Notes: generated by a model from the letters alone, not told the origin. A DNA stretch of 6,353 bases from Thermoplasmata archaeon (GCA_030039825.1 JASHUV010000062.1:1-6353); one strand, 5' to 3'. Shown: positions 1 to 6,209, numbered from the stretch's first letter. Numbers and translations: made by a program.

Positions 1-35
1 GGTACTACTGCTACCGCTGCCAGCAGTACCTGTGA
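1..35 (+). CDS. 3' end of a gene with a C-terminal zinc-ribbon knuckle (partial)
   Basis: Reading from base 3 gives YYCYRCQQYL followed by TGA at 33-35. The CYRC pair (Cys-x2-Cys) close to the C-terminus, with aromatic residues around it, is how many archaeal proteins with a C-terminal zinc ribbon end; the other two metal ligands would lie upstream, outside the window. The split codon at bases 1-2 (xGG) could be Trp, Arg or Gly. The gene converges on the LOR gene, leaving 19 bases between the two stops. Only ten residues are visible, so the main function of the protein cannot be given. The call rests on the CxxC motif, the in-frame stop and the sensible convergent layout. It could be a chance reading frame. 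Confidence 0.62.
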   Translation, partial: YYCYRCQQYL

Positions 36-54
36 GCGTCCCGACCGGGGGCCG

Positions 55-675
55 TCACATCTTCTTCTCGAAATCGAGGACCGTCGCGAAGAGCGCCGAG
101 TACAGGTGGTTCACCTGCGGGTCGAGGTCGAGCTCCCAGACGTCACGGATGGCGAGGATCTTGTGCCGCACGTGGCCGACGGGACGGCCGTCCGGTCCGA
201 GCATCTCGTACTTTCGCCGGATGATGTTCCCCTTCGTGCTCAGGTAGGTCTGGCCCGCCGGATCGAGCCAGACGGCCTTGAGGCCGCCGATGAAGCTCCG
301 CTTCATCCCGATCGTCCCGACGGGGGCGTTCGCGACCGGGTCCCACACGACGAACTCCGCCGTGTACGCGCCGGACCCTTTCCGGATCTCGTAGGCGAGG
401 TTCCCCTGAGGATCCTTGACGGTGTACGTATAGGTCATGTTCCGCGCCACGATCCGGCCGACGAAATCGCCGGCCACGGCGCCGACGGCGCCGGAGACGA
501 GGCCCCCCTTCATGTTCTGGCTCGCGTCGAGGCCGACCTGGCAGAGCACCTGCTGCTGCTCGTTCATCACGTCGTAGTTCTTCCCGAGAGAGAGGATCCG
601 CATCTTCATCAGAAGCTTCCCCTGGTTCGACAGGCTCTGCAGGATCTGGGCGGCGGCGGGGTTCGCGGCGGCCAT
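55..675 (-). CDS. LURP-one-related / tubby C-terminal-like (LOR) family protein
   Basis: The 206-residue product is rich in beta strands and resembles the LURP-one-related/phospholipid scramblase-like family, which folds as a closed 12-strand barrel around a central helix. Signs are repeated 'strand - D..G - strand' units: YTVKDPQGNLAYEI (84-97), FVVWDPVANAPVGTI (108-122), AVWLDPAGQTYLST (134-147) and YEMLGPDGRPVGHV (156-169). The end, LYSALFATVLDFEKK (191-205), matches the hydrophobic C-terminal helix of the fold. An Ala-rich leader (1-10) and an Asn/Gln-rich stretch (38-42) precede it. Residues 57-77 form a glycine-spaced hydrophobic insert that could touch a membrane. There is no signal peptide, so it is probably cytoplasmic or membrane-peripheral. 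Family members have no agreed biochemical role in archaea; lipid binding is only suggested by homology. The ATG at 675 has no Shine-Dalgarno sequence but has a TATA-like GTTATCC about 26 bases upstream, consistent with a leaderless message. Met23 or Met25 are less likely starts because they would remove the N-terminal helix. Confidence 0.8.
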   Translation of the reverse strand: MAAANPAAAQILQSLSNQGKLLMKMRILSLGKNYDVMNEQQQVLCQVGLDASQNMKGGLVSGAVGAVAGDFVGRIVARNMTYTYTVKDPQGNLAYEIRKGSGAYTAEFVVWDPVANAPVGTIGMKRSFIGGLKAVWLDPAGQTYLSTKGNIIRRKYEMLGPDGRPVGHVRHKILAIRDVWELDLDPQVNHLYSALFATVLDFEKKM

Positions 676-677
676 AG

Positions 678-693
678 CCGGCGGAGGCGCCGG
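678..693. repeat. Perfect 6-bp inverted repeat in the LOR promoter
   Basis: CCGGCG and CGCCGG flank the spacer GAGG. The palindrome lies between the TATA-like patch and the LOR ATG, a place where an archaeal repressor could block the start site. In DNA this GC-rich, six-base arms can easily arise by chance, and no second copy was seen at the other genes. Confidence 0.25.
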
Positions 694-696
694 GGC

Positions 697-703
697 GGAT
701 AAC
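697..703 (-). promoter_or_regulatory. Weak TATA-like box for the LOR gene
   Basis: On the - strand this reads GTTATCC, the only A/T-rich patch close upstream of the LOR start. Its centre is about 26 bases before the ATG at 675, the spacing expected when an archaeal TATA box drives a leaderless transcript. It is a poor match to consensus. The alternative is the AT-rich ATTATGTAA (759-751 read on the - strand), which would give a 5' leader of about 50 bases. Confidence 0.35.
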
Positions 704-742
704 GGCGACCGGCGGGCCGGGTTGACGCTTGCAGTACGGCGG

Positions 743-759
743 GGCGAGGTTTACATAAT
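743..759 (+). promoter_or_regulatory. Archaeal BRE/TATA promoter for the first surface-protein gene
   Basis: A purine-containing GGCGAGG is followed by TTTACATAAT (750-759), a striking AT island in very GC-rich DNA. The core TTACATAA (751-758) is centred about 27 bases upstream of the ATG at 782, so transcription should begin at or next to the start codon. There is no GGAGG-type ribosome site before that ATG, which agrees with leaderless translation. The position of this box decides the start: an upstream in-frame TTG (722) lies before the promoter and is therefore unlikely. Confidence 0.72.
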
Positions 760-781
760 CTCCGGCGGGCTCGGACCTCAC

Positions 782-3445
782 ATGCCCGCGAGGACGGGCC
801 ATCGCCGCCGGCGACCGTCGAGGGCCGTCGGGCGAGCGGCCGGCCGGGCCGGGGGCCCAGCGAGGGTGGCGACGGTCCTCCTGCTCGTGGCCGGCGTGGC
901 GATCGCGGGCGAGGCCGCGCTCCCGACCTCCCTTGGGCGGAACGCAGCCTCGCCGCCCGACGCCCCGAGCCCGGCCGCGCGGCCCCTGCCGCCCGCGCCG
1001 CTCCTGGCCGCCGCCGATCGGACCGAGAACATGACGGTCGATGTCGGGACGAACCCGGCCACCGGGGCGCTCGACGCCGCCGCGGGCACGATCGTCGTGG
1101 CCAACACCGGCAGCGGCACGGTGAGCGTCCTCAACGCGAGCGACCTGGCGGTCGTCGACACCCTCTCCGGCTTCGAGGCCCCGTACGGGGTCGCCTACGA
1201 CCCGGTGACGGGCGACGTCTATGTCGCGGTGTACGGGGCGAACGCGATCGACGTCCTGAACGGCCGGAACTACACCTCGATCGCCACGATCACCCTGAGC
1301 GGCGGCGTCCTCGACCTGGCGGTCAACAACGCGACGGGGGAGCTCTACGCCACGCTCTACGACGTCGGCGATATCGCGTACATCAACGTCTCCTCGAACA
1401 CGCTCGTCGGGGTCGCGAACATCGGCGGGTCCCCGGATTCTCTCACGTTCGACGACGCGACGGGCACGTTGCTCGCCTCGAACGACGTCGATCTCTATGA
1501 GCTCAACACGTCGAGCGCCGAGTCGGAGGCGACGATCCCGGCCGGCGCGAGTCCCTACGGGCTCGCCGCGGATCCGGCGATGGACGAGATCTACGTCGCC
1601 GACGCGGGGGCCGGAAGCACGAACGACATCGCCGTCCTCAACGAGACCTCGCTCGCGGTCGTGGGCGCCGTCAACCTCTCCGGGCCCGCCCAGGACGTGG
1701 CCTACGACCCGGTCGACGGTGACTTCTACGCCACCCTCGCCGACGAGGACGAGGTCGCCCTGATCAACGCCTCCACCGGCCGCGTCGTGGGCCACGACCC
1801 GGTGGGCCCCGATCCCGAATCGGTCCTCTTCGACACCGTCGACGGCTCCGTCCTTACGTTCAACTACGGGGCCGCGACGCTGACGGCCCTCGCGAGCCCG
1901 ATCCGCGCCACGGCGACGGCGTCTCCGGACCCGACGGAGGTCGGGGTCCCGACGCTCCTCGCTCTCGAGATCGTCGGCGGATTCCCGCCGTACGGAGAGT
2001 TCGCCTGGTCCTTCGACAATTCGACCCCCTCGAACGGCAGCGGGACGTTCACGCAGACCTTCGACGCGATCGGCGAGGCGGCGGTCAACGTCACCTTCGT
2101 CGACGCGGACGGGGTGAACGGCTCCGCCGTCCTCGAGGTGCCTGTCGGGGCCGGTCCGACGGTGGGGGCCCCGACGGCGCCGGCGAGCCGCATCGACGTG
2201 GGTCAGGCGTTGACCCTGACCGCGGCCGCCACGGGCGGCGATCCGCCGTACAACTACTCGTGGTCGGGCCTCCCGCAAGGCTGCACGCCCGGGACCGCCG
2301 CCTCGGCCCCCTGCCTATGGCCGCGCGCCGGAAGCTACGCCGTCCAGGTCCAGGCGATCGACGCTCTCGGCGCGACCTCCGCGCTCGGGCCCGCGCTCGC
2401 GATCACCGTCGTCGGCGACCCGGGGGTCTCGGTCGGGACGGACCGCGGCTCGGCCGACGCGGGGCAGGCCGTGGAGTTCCTCGCGAACCTCACCGGGGGG
2501 GTCGCACCGTTCACGTTCGCGTGGTCGGGGCTGCCGCCGGGCTGCCCGGCCGTGAACGCGACGCCGGACTGCGTCCTGCCCCTCGCGGGGACCGTGGCGG
2601 TCGTCGTCGTCGTCGCGGACGCGCGGGGCGAGGTCGCGGAGAGCCCCGTTCGCAACTTCACCGTTGATCCCGACCCCACGGTCACGATCAACGCGTCGGC
2701 GACATCGATCGACGCCGGGGGGGTCTTCAACATCTCGGCCGCGCCGGGCGTCGGATCGAACCCGATCGTCGCGTACAATTGGTCGGACCTTCCGACCGGG
2801 TGCGCCGCGTCGGGAGCGTCCGTCGCGTGCGTCGCCACGGCGACGACGGAGACCCTCTACCGCGTGACCGTCGAGGTGACCGACACGAACGGGGCCCAGG
2901 CGAACTCCACCCCCCTTCTGATCGATGTGGGCGCGGCCCTCGCCGCCGGTCCGATCGCCGTCTCGGGGATCCCCGTGGCGGGAAGCCCGCTCGGCTTCGC
3001 GGTCAGCCCCTCCGGGGGGATCTCACCGTACGCCTACGCGTGGCGGTTCGGGGACGGGGGGAAGAGCTCGGGCGCCTCCCCGTCGCACACCTTCTCGGGA
3101 ACCGGGGTCTATACGGTCCGGGTGTGGGTGAATGATAGCGGAGGGGGCGACGTTCCGAGGACCCTGACGGTCACGATCGGGCCGGCCCCGACCCCGGCGG
3201 CCACGGGGCCCTCGGGCGAGGAGCTCCTCGTACTCGTCGGGGCGGGGGTCGTCGTCGCCGGGGGGGCGAGCGCCGTCGTGCTCCGGAGGCGTCGCCGTCC
3301 TCCGACCGCGCGGAGCCGGCCCGCGCCCCGGCCGACCGCGCGACGGTCCGAGCGCCCCGCTCCGGGTACCGTCCGCCGCCGCCCCCCGCCAAGGACCGAC
3401 GCGCGGTTCCCCCAGGGACCCGGAAAATCGACCATTGGAAAGTAA
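782..3445 (+). CDS. Membrane-anchored surface protein: seven-blade YVTN-like propeller plus five PKD/Ig-like domains
   Basis: The 887-residue product is a large exported protein. An Arg-rich N-terminus (RRRR at 8-11) precedes the hydrophobic signal at about 28-46, then a Pro/Ala stalk (50-80). Residues 81-373 hold about seven degenerate propeller blades with motifs such as YGVAYDPVTGDVYVA and YGLAADPAMDEIYVAD. Five PKD/Ig-like domains follow: 374-458, 459-544, 545-628, 629-716 and 717-800. The last has the classical PKD core WRFGDG (754-759) and the downstream HTF..G.Y.V pattern. Domains 2-4 share WSxLPxGC with a second Cys nine or ten residues later (C501/C511, C588/C597, C674/C683), suggesting a disulfide loop. 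A short linker leads to the membrane helix 815-834, an RRRRR stop-transfer cluster and a 53-residue Arg/Pro-rich cytoplasmic tail. Many N-x-S/T sites suggest glycosylation. No catalytic motif was seen, so a structural, adhesive or ligand-binding envelope role is inferred. The stop TAA lies inside the next gene's TATA box. Confidence 0.85.
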   Translation: MPARTGHRRRRPSRAVGRAAGRAGGPARVATVLLLVAGVAIAGEAALPTSLGRNAASPPDAPSPAARPLPPAPLLAAADRTENMTVDVGTNPATGALDAAAGTIVVANTGSGTVSVLNASDLAVVDTLSGFEAPYGVAYDPVTGDVYVAVYGANAIDVLNGRNYTSIATITLSGGVLDLAVNNATGELYATLYDVGDIAYINVSSNTLVGVANIGGSPDSLTFDDATGTLLASNDVDLYELNTSSAESEATIPAGASPYGLAADPAMDEIYVADAGAGSTNDIAVLNETSLAVVGAVNLSGPAQDVAYDPVDGDFYATLADEDEVALINASTGRVVGHDPVGPDPESVLFDTVDGSVLTFNYGAATLTALASPIRATATASPDPTEVGVPTLLALEIVGGFPPYGEFAWSFDNSTPSNGSGTFTQTFDAIGEAAVNVTFVDADGVNGSAVLEVPVGAGPTVGAPTAPASRIDVGQALTLTAAATGGDPPYNYSWSGLPQGCTPGTAASAPCLWPRAGSYAVQVQAIDALGATSALGPALAITVVGDPGVSVGTDRGSADAGQAVEFLANLTGGVAPFTFAWSGLPPGCPAVNATPDCVLPLAGTVAVVVVVADARGEVAESPVRNFTVDPDPTVTINASATSIDAGGVFNISAAPGVGSNPIVAYNWSDLPTGCAASGASVACVATATTETLYRVTVEVTDTNGAQANSTPLLIDVGAALAAGPIAVSGIPVAGSPLGFAVSPSGGISPYAYAWRFGDGGKSSGASPSHTFSGTGVYTVRVWVNDSGGGDVPRTLTVTIGPAPTPAATGPSGEELLVLVGAGVVVAGGASAVVLRRRRRPPTARSRPAPRPTARRSERPAPGTVRRRPPPRTDARFPQGPGKSTIGK
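1022..1900 (+). repeat. Seven degenerate propeller blades within the first surface protein
   Basis: Encoded blades begin near residues 81, 131, 175, 217, 257, 302 and 343. Each is about 40-50 residues with the pattern '.P..v.yDp..G.vYva....n.i.vlN'. Unlike the propeller in the next gene, blade lengths vary and there is no nucleotide-level periodicity, so this array is older or less homogenised. Blades four (TGTLLASNDVDLYELN) and seven have lost the tyrosine of the YV core. Confidence 0.65.
1901..3181 (+). repeat. Five tandem PKD/Ig-like domains within the first surface protein
   Basis: Five units of about 84-88 residues share the sequence '..vdaGq...l.a...gG..Py.y.Ws..' at the start and '.G.y.V.v.v.D..G' near the end. 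Units 2-4 have the paired-cysteine variant. Unit 5 is a textbook PKD domain with FGDG. Unit 1 is intermediate, with FDNS in place of FGDG. Such domains normally act as rigid spacers or protein-protein contact modules outside the cell. Confidence 0.75.
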
Positions 3446-3449
3446 CATA
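3437..3449 (+). promoter_or_regulatory. Promoter of the second surface-protein gene, overlapping the preceding stop codon
   Basis: GGAAAG (purine-rich, BRE-like) is followed by TAACATA, centred 28 bases before the ATG at 3474. The layout matches the promoter of the gene before it (TTACATAA, centred about 27 bases before its ATG). The first three bases of the TATA-like core, TAA (3443-3445), are also the stop codon of the upstream gene. The box shows that the second gene can be transcribed on its own as a leaderless message, and it argues against an in-frame TTG start at 3435. Confidence 0.66.
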
Positions 3450-3473
3450 CCCCGGAGACGCCTCCTCGCGCGG

Positions 3474-6161
3474 ATGGCGGACCTCCCCTCGCCTCGGCGC
3501 CCCCCGGTTCGGCGAACGACCCTCATCCTTCTGAGCTTGGCCGCGCTGGCCACGCTCACGAGCGTCGCCCTCGGGACCGTGTCGTCCGGGCCCCATCCGG
3601 CCCTCACCCCCGCCTCCTCCGGAGCGGCGATCTCCTCGGCGACCCTCTCCCCCCCGTTGGCAGGCTCCGGCCCGTCACTCCTCGGGTCGGCCCCCACGGC
3701 GGTCCCGCCGGCGGGCCCGCTCGCGCTCGGCGCGCCGACCCCGTCGCCGCCACCCCCGGACGCCCCGATCGTCGGTTCGGTCAGCGTCCAGGTCGATCCG
3801 TACTGGTCCTGCTACGACGAGGCCGACGGGGAGGTCTACGTCCCGAACCTCGCCTCGGAGTCGGTCAGCGTCATCAACGGGCTGACGGTGACGAAGACGG
3901 TCAAGGCCGGTGAGGACCCGGTCTCCTGCACCTACGACCCCCTGAACCAGTGGGTGTACATCTCGAACGAGGACTCCCAGAACGTCACGGCGATCAACGG
4001 GACGAGCGACGTCGCGTGGATCAAGACGGGTGCCGATCCGTACCATGCGGCGTTCGACGCCGCGGACGGGTACGTGTACATCCCCGATCTCGGGGACGAC
4101 GAGGTCACGATCCTGAACGGATCGACGGTGGTCGCGACGGTCACCACGGGGACCGATCCGATCAACGTCACCTACGACCCCGCCGACGGCGACGTCTACG
4201 TCGTCAACGAGGACTCCGACAGCGTCTCCGTCATGAACGGCACGAAGGTCATCGGGACGGTCGATGTCCAGCTCGATCCCTACTCCGGCGTCTACGACCC
4301 CGCCGACGGCGACGTCTACGTCCCGAACGAGGACTCGCGCTCGGTCTCGGTCCTCAACGGGACGAACACCGTCACGACCCTGAACGTCGGGACCGAGCCG
4401 CTCTACGGCGGCTACGACCCGGCCGACCAGGAGGTCTACATGGCGAACTACGATTCGGAGAACGTCTCGATCCTGAACGGTTCGAGCGTCGCCGGGTCCG
4501 TCAAGGTCGGGGAGTTCCCGAGGACGGCCTGCTACAACGCCGTCAGCCAGATGATGTACGTGCCGAACGACGACTCCTTCACGATCAGCATCATCTCCGG
4601 CGACACCGTCGTCTACACCGTCGGCGGGGGGGAGTACGGGTACGCCGCGACGTACGACGACAAGGACGGCGACGTCTACATTCCGAACGTCGACTCCGAC
4701 AACGTGAGCGTCGTCGAGTCGGACTACGCGGTGACGTTCACGGAGAGCGGTCTCCCCACGAACACCTACTGGTTCGTCACCCTCAACACCCAGGACACGA
4801 ACGGGACCTACGGCTCCTTCGTCGGCCTGGAGCTGCCGAGCGCGACCTACCAGTACATCGTCGTCTCCCAGAACTCGAGCTGGTACGCCCACCCGGGATC
4901 GTTCACCGTCTCGAGCGGGCCCGCGATGATCGACCTCCTCTTCGGCCTCGTCGAGACGAACGTGACGTTCGTCGAGACCGGGCTCGCGCCCGGCACGGCC
5001 TGGGCGGTCACGTTCGGCGGGGTCCAGCATAACTCGACCAACATCACCCCGACGAAGATCGCCTTCAACGTGCCGAACGGCACCTACGTCTACATCATCG
5101 ACACCGTGCCGGATTGGACGACCACGAGCTACACGGGGACGGTCACGACGAACACGACGGCCGTCACCGTCCGCCTCGCCTGGACCGAGGTCACCTACAT
5201 CCTCGCCTTCCAGGAGACCGGATTGAAGTCCGGCACCCAGTGGTGGGTGAACCTCTCCTACGGACTCTCGAAGTCGAGCGAGACGAGCACGATCACGTTC
5301 ACCGAACCGAACGGGACGTACTATTACGCCGTCGCGACGGCCGACAAGACCTACTCGGCGCCGACCCATCCCGCCGTCGTCAACGGCGGGCCGCACACCC
5401 AGGACGTGGCGTTCGCCCTCGTGACGTTCCCGGTGACGTTCGCCGAGACCGGCCTCCCGTCCGGGGCGAACTGGTCGGTCTCGATCGGGAACACGCTGTA
5501 CTTCACCACGACCACGCAGCTCAGCGTCAACGAACCGAACGGGACGTACCCCTACCTCCTCGGCGAGGTGCCCGGCTACACGACCCACAGCTTCACCGGC
5601 AACCTGTACGTCGAGGGCGGCGCGAACACCCAGACCATCGCCTGGGGGCAGGTCTCCTACGTGGTCGAGTTCGACGAGAAGGGGCTCCCGAGCGGGACGA
5701 CCTGGACCGTCACGTTCGACGGCGCGACGAACTCGAGCCAGACCGGGACGATCCAGTTCGGCGGCGTCCCGAACGGGACGGCGTACCCCTACACGGTCGC
5801 GCTGATCAGCGGCTACACCGTGAGCCCCCAGTCGGGCTCCCTCGCGGTCGACGGCGGGGCGCCGGCGAAGATTATCACCTTCGGCGTCGTCGCCGCGCCG
5901 GTGACGAGCTCCCCCGCGCCGACGTTCCTCGGCCTCCCGCAGGCGGAGGGGTACGGGCTCGGCGGGGCGATCATCGCCGCCGTCGTGGTGGTCGCCCTCG
6001 TCGCGCTCCTGATGCGCCGCCGCCGGGCCGCGCCCGCTCCGGAGGGCGTCGACGAGTCCGGCGGGTACGAACCGCCGGAGGAGATGTCCGAACCGATGCC
6101 CGAGGAGGAGGGGATGATGACGGAGGAGCTGCCCCCGCCCGAGGACGGCGGGGAGCCGTAG
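3474..6161 (+). CDS. Membrane-anchored surface protein: eight-unit YVTN propeller plus five FxExGLP repeats
   Basis: The 895-residue product begins with a basic n-region (PRRPPVRR) and a hydrophobic signal at about 15-34, then a Ser/Thr/Pro/Ala-rich stalk (35-98) likely to be glycosylated. Residues 99-417 form a YVTN-type propeller of 40-residue units (consensus DPADGDVYVPNEDS..VSVLNGT). Residues 418-806 hold five repeats of 77-79 residues, each opening with F.E.GL..GT.W and most carrying a central PNGTY.Y; such repeats are known from surface and thermopsin-linked proteins of Thermoplasmata and other archaea. A short linker leads to a membrane helix (about 828-847), RRRR (848-851) and a 44-residue tail with 15 acidic and no basic residues. 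The topology is therefore outside-facing with a short cytoplasmic end. No protease or hydrolase motif was seen. The role is inferred to be envelope structure, adhesion or binding. The start was chosen from the TATA box 28 bases upstream and the fit of the signal peptide. The gene lies 28 bases after its structural counterpart. Confidence 0.86.
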   Translation: MADLPSPRRPPVRRTTLILLSLAALATLTSVALGTVSSGPHPALTPASSGAAISSATLSPPLAGSGPSLLGSAPTAVPPAGPLALGAPTPSPPPPDAPIVGSVSVQVDPYWSCYDEADGEVYVPNLASESVSVINGLTVTKTVKAGEDPVSCTYDPLNQWVYISNEDSQNVTAINGTSDVAWIKTGADPYHAAFDAADGYVYIPDLGDDEVTILNGSTVVATVTTGTDPINVTYDPADGDVYVVNEDSDSVSVMNGTKVIGTVDVQLDPYSGVYDPADGDVYVPNEDSRSVSVLNGTNTVTTLNVGTEPLYGGYDPADQEVYMANYDSENVSILNGSSVAGSVKVGEFPRTACYNAVSQMMYVPNDDSFTISIISGDTVVYTVGGGEYGYAATYDDKDGDVYIPNVDSDNVSVVESDYAVTFTESGLPTNTYWFVTLNTQDTNGTYGSFVGLELPSATYQYIVVSQNSSWYAHPGSFTVSSGPAMIDLLFGLVETNVTFVETGLAPGTAWAVTFGGVQHNSTNITPTKIAFNVPNGTYVYIIDTVPDWTTTSYTGTVTTNTTAVTVRLAWTEVTYILAFQETGLKSGTQWWVNLSYGLSKSSETSTITFTEPNGTYYYAVATADKTYSAPTHPAVVNGGPHTQDVAFALVTFPVTFAETGLPSGANWSVSIGNTLYFTTTTQLSVNEPNGTYPYLLGEVPGYTTHSFTGNLYVEGGANTQTIAWGQVSYVVEFDEKGLPSGTTWTVTFDGATNSSQTGTIQFGGVPNGTAYPYTVALISGYTVSPQSGSLAVDGGAPAKIITFGVVAAPVTSSPAPTFLGLPQAEGYGLGGAIIAAVVVVALVALLMRRRRAAPAPEGVDESGGYEPPEEMSEPMPEEEGMMTEELPPPEDGGEP
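3795..4724 (+). repeat. In-frame 120-bp tandem repeat, eight units (propeller blades)
   Basis: Units start at 3795, 3915, 4035, 4155, 4275, 4395, 4515 and 4635, exactly 120 bases apart with no insertions or deletions. Each opens with (D/E/F)P or an equivalent. The eighth is cut to 30 codons, and its missing last strand appears to be supplied by IVGSVSVQV (99-107) just before unit one, the 'Velcro' closure typical of propellers. Units four and five are the closest in DNA, with 31 identical bases at 4172-4202 and 4292-4322. Confidence 0.88.
4725..5891 (+). repeat. Five tandem FxExGLPxGTxW repeats
   Basis: Encoded units occupy residues 418-494, 495-572, 573-651, 652-728 and 729-806. Openings are FTESGLPTNTYW, FVETGLAPGTAW, FQETGLKSGTQW, FAETGLPSGANW and FDEKGLPSGTTW. 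Units two to five have a mid-repeat PNGT(Y/A) followed by aromatic residues; unit one has LPSATYQY there. Each probably folds as a small beta-sandwich; the structural assignment is inference. Confidence 0.82.
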
Positions 6162-6176
6162 CCCCCGAGTGCGGAG

Positions 6177-6209
6177 CGCCGGCCCGGAGGACGAGGCCGT
6201 CGGCCGGCG
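6177..6209 (+). repeat. 8-bp inverted repeat after the second surface-protein gene
   Basis: CGCCGGCC (6177-6184) and GGCCGGCG (6202-6209) can pair around a 17-base loop, starting 16 bases after the TAG stop at 6159-6161. A transcript end or stability hairpin is possible. No T-rich run follows, and archaeal termination depends mainly on T-tracts, so this is not called a terminator. Confidence 0.35.

Noticed and set aside
1..30. Stem-loop formed by GGTACT..CTG with CAG..AGTACC
   Set aside because: It could pair (with a G-U on the - strand transcript), but the bases are accounted for as codons of the zinc-ribbon end, and no T-tract follows in either direction. It is left as a possible but unsupported 3' hairpin.
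106..702. + strand frame opposite the LOR gene
   Set aside because: Shadow of the LOR gene, rich in Asp, His and Arg with no domain. The - strand product fits a known fold family.
722..781. Upstream TTG start for the first surface protein
   Set aside because: It precedes the TATA box that would drive the gene, adds non-signal-like sequence, and is replaced by the ATG at 782 with correct leaderless spacing.
143..2278. Antisense open frame of 711 codons spanning the LOR gene, the intergenic region and part of the first surface-protein gene
   Set aside because: It crosses both promoters and a real gene in another frame, has Arg-rich nonsense composition and no recognisable domain.
3435..3473. 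Upstream TTG start for the second surface protein
   Set aside because: It overlaps the promoter and the previous stop codon. The ATG at 3474 lies at the expected distance from the TATA box and gives a compact signal peptide.
3795..4724. CRISPR-like or satellite repeat array
   Set aside because: The 120-base period is in frame, encodes propeller blades, and units vary mainly at the protein-tolerant positions. There are no short direct repeats with unique spacers.
3950..5032. 360-codon alternative frame inside the second surface-protein gene
   Set aside because: Almost entirely Arg-rich repeats caused by reading the 120-base units out of frame.
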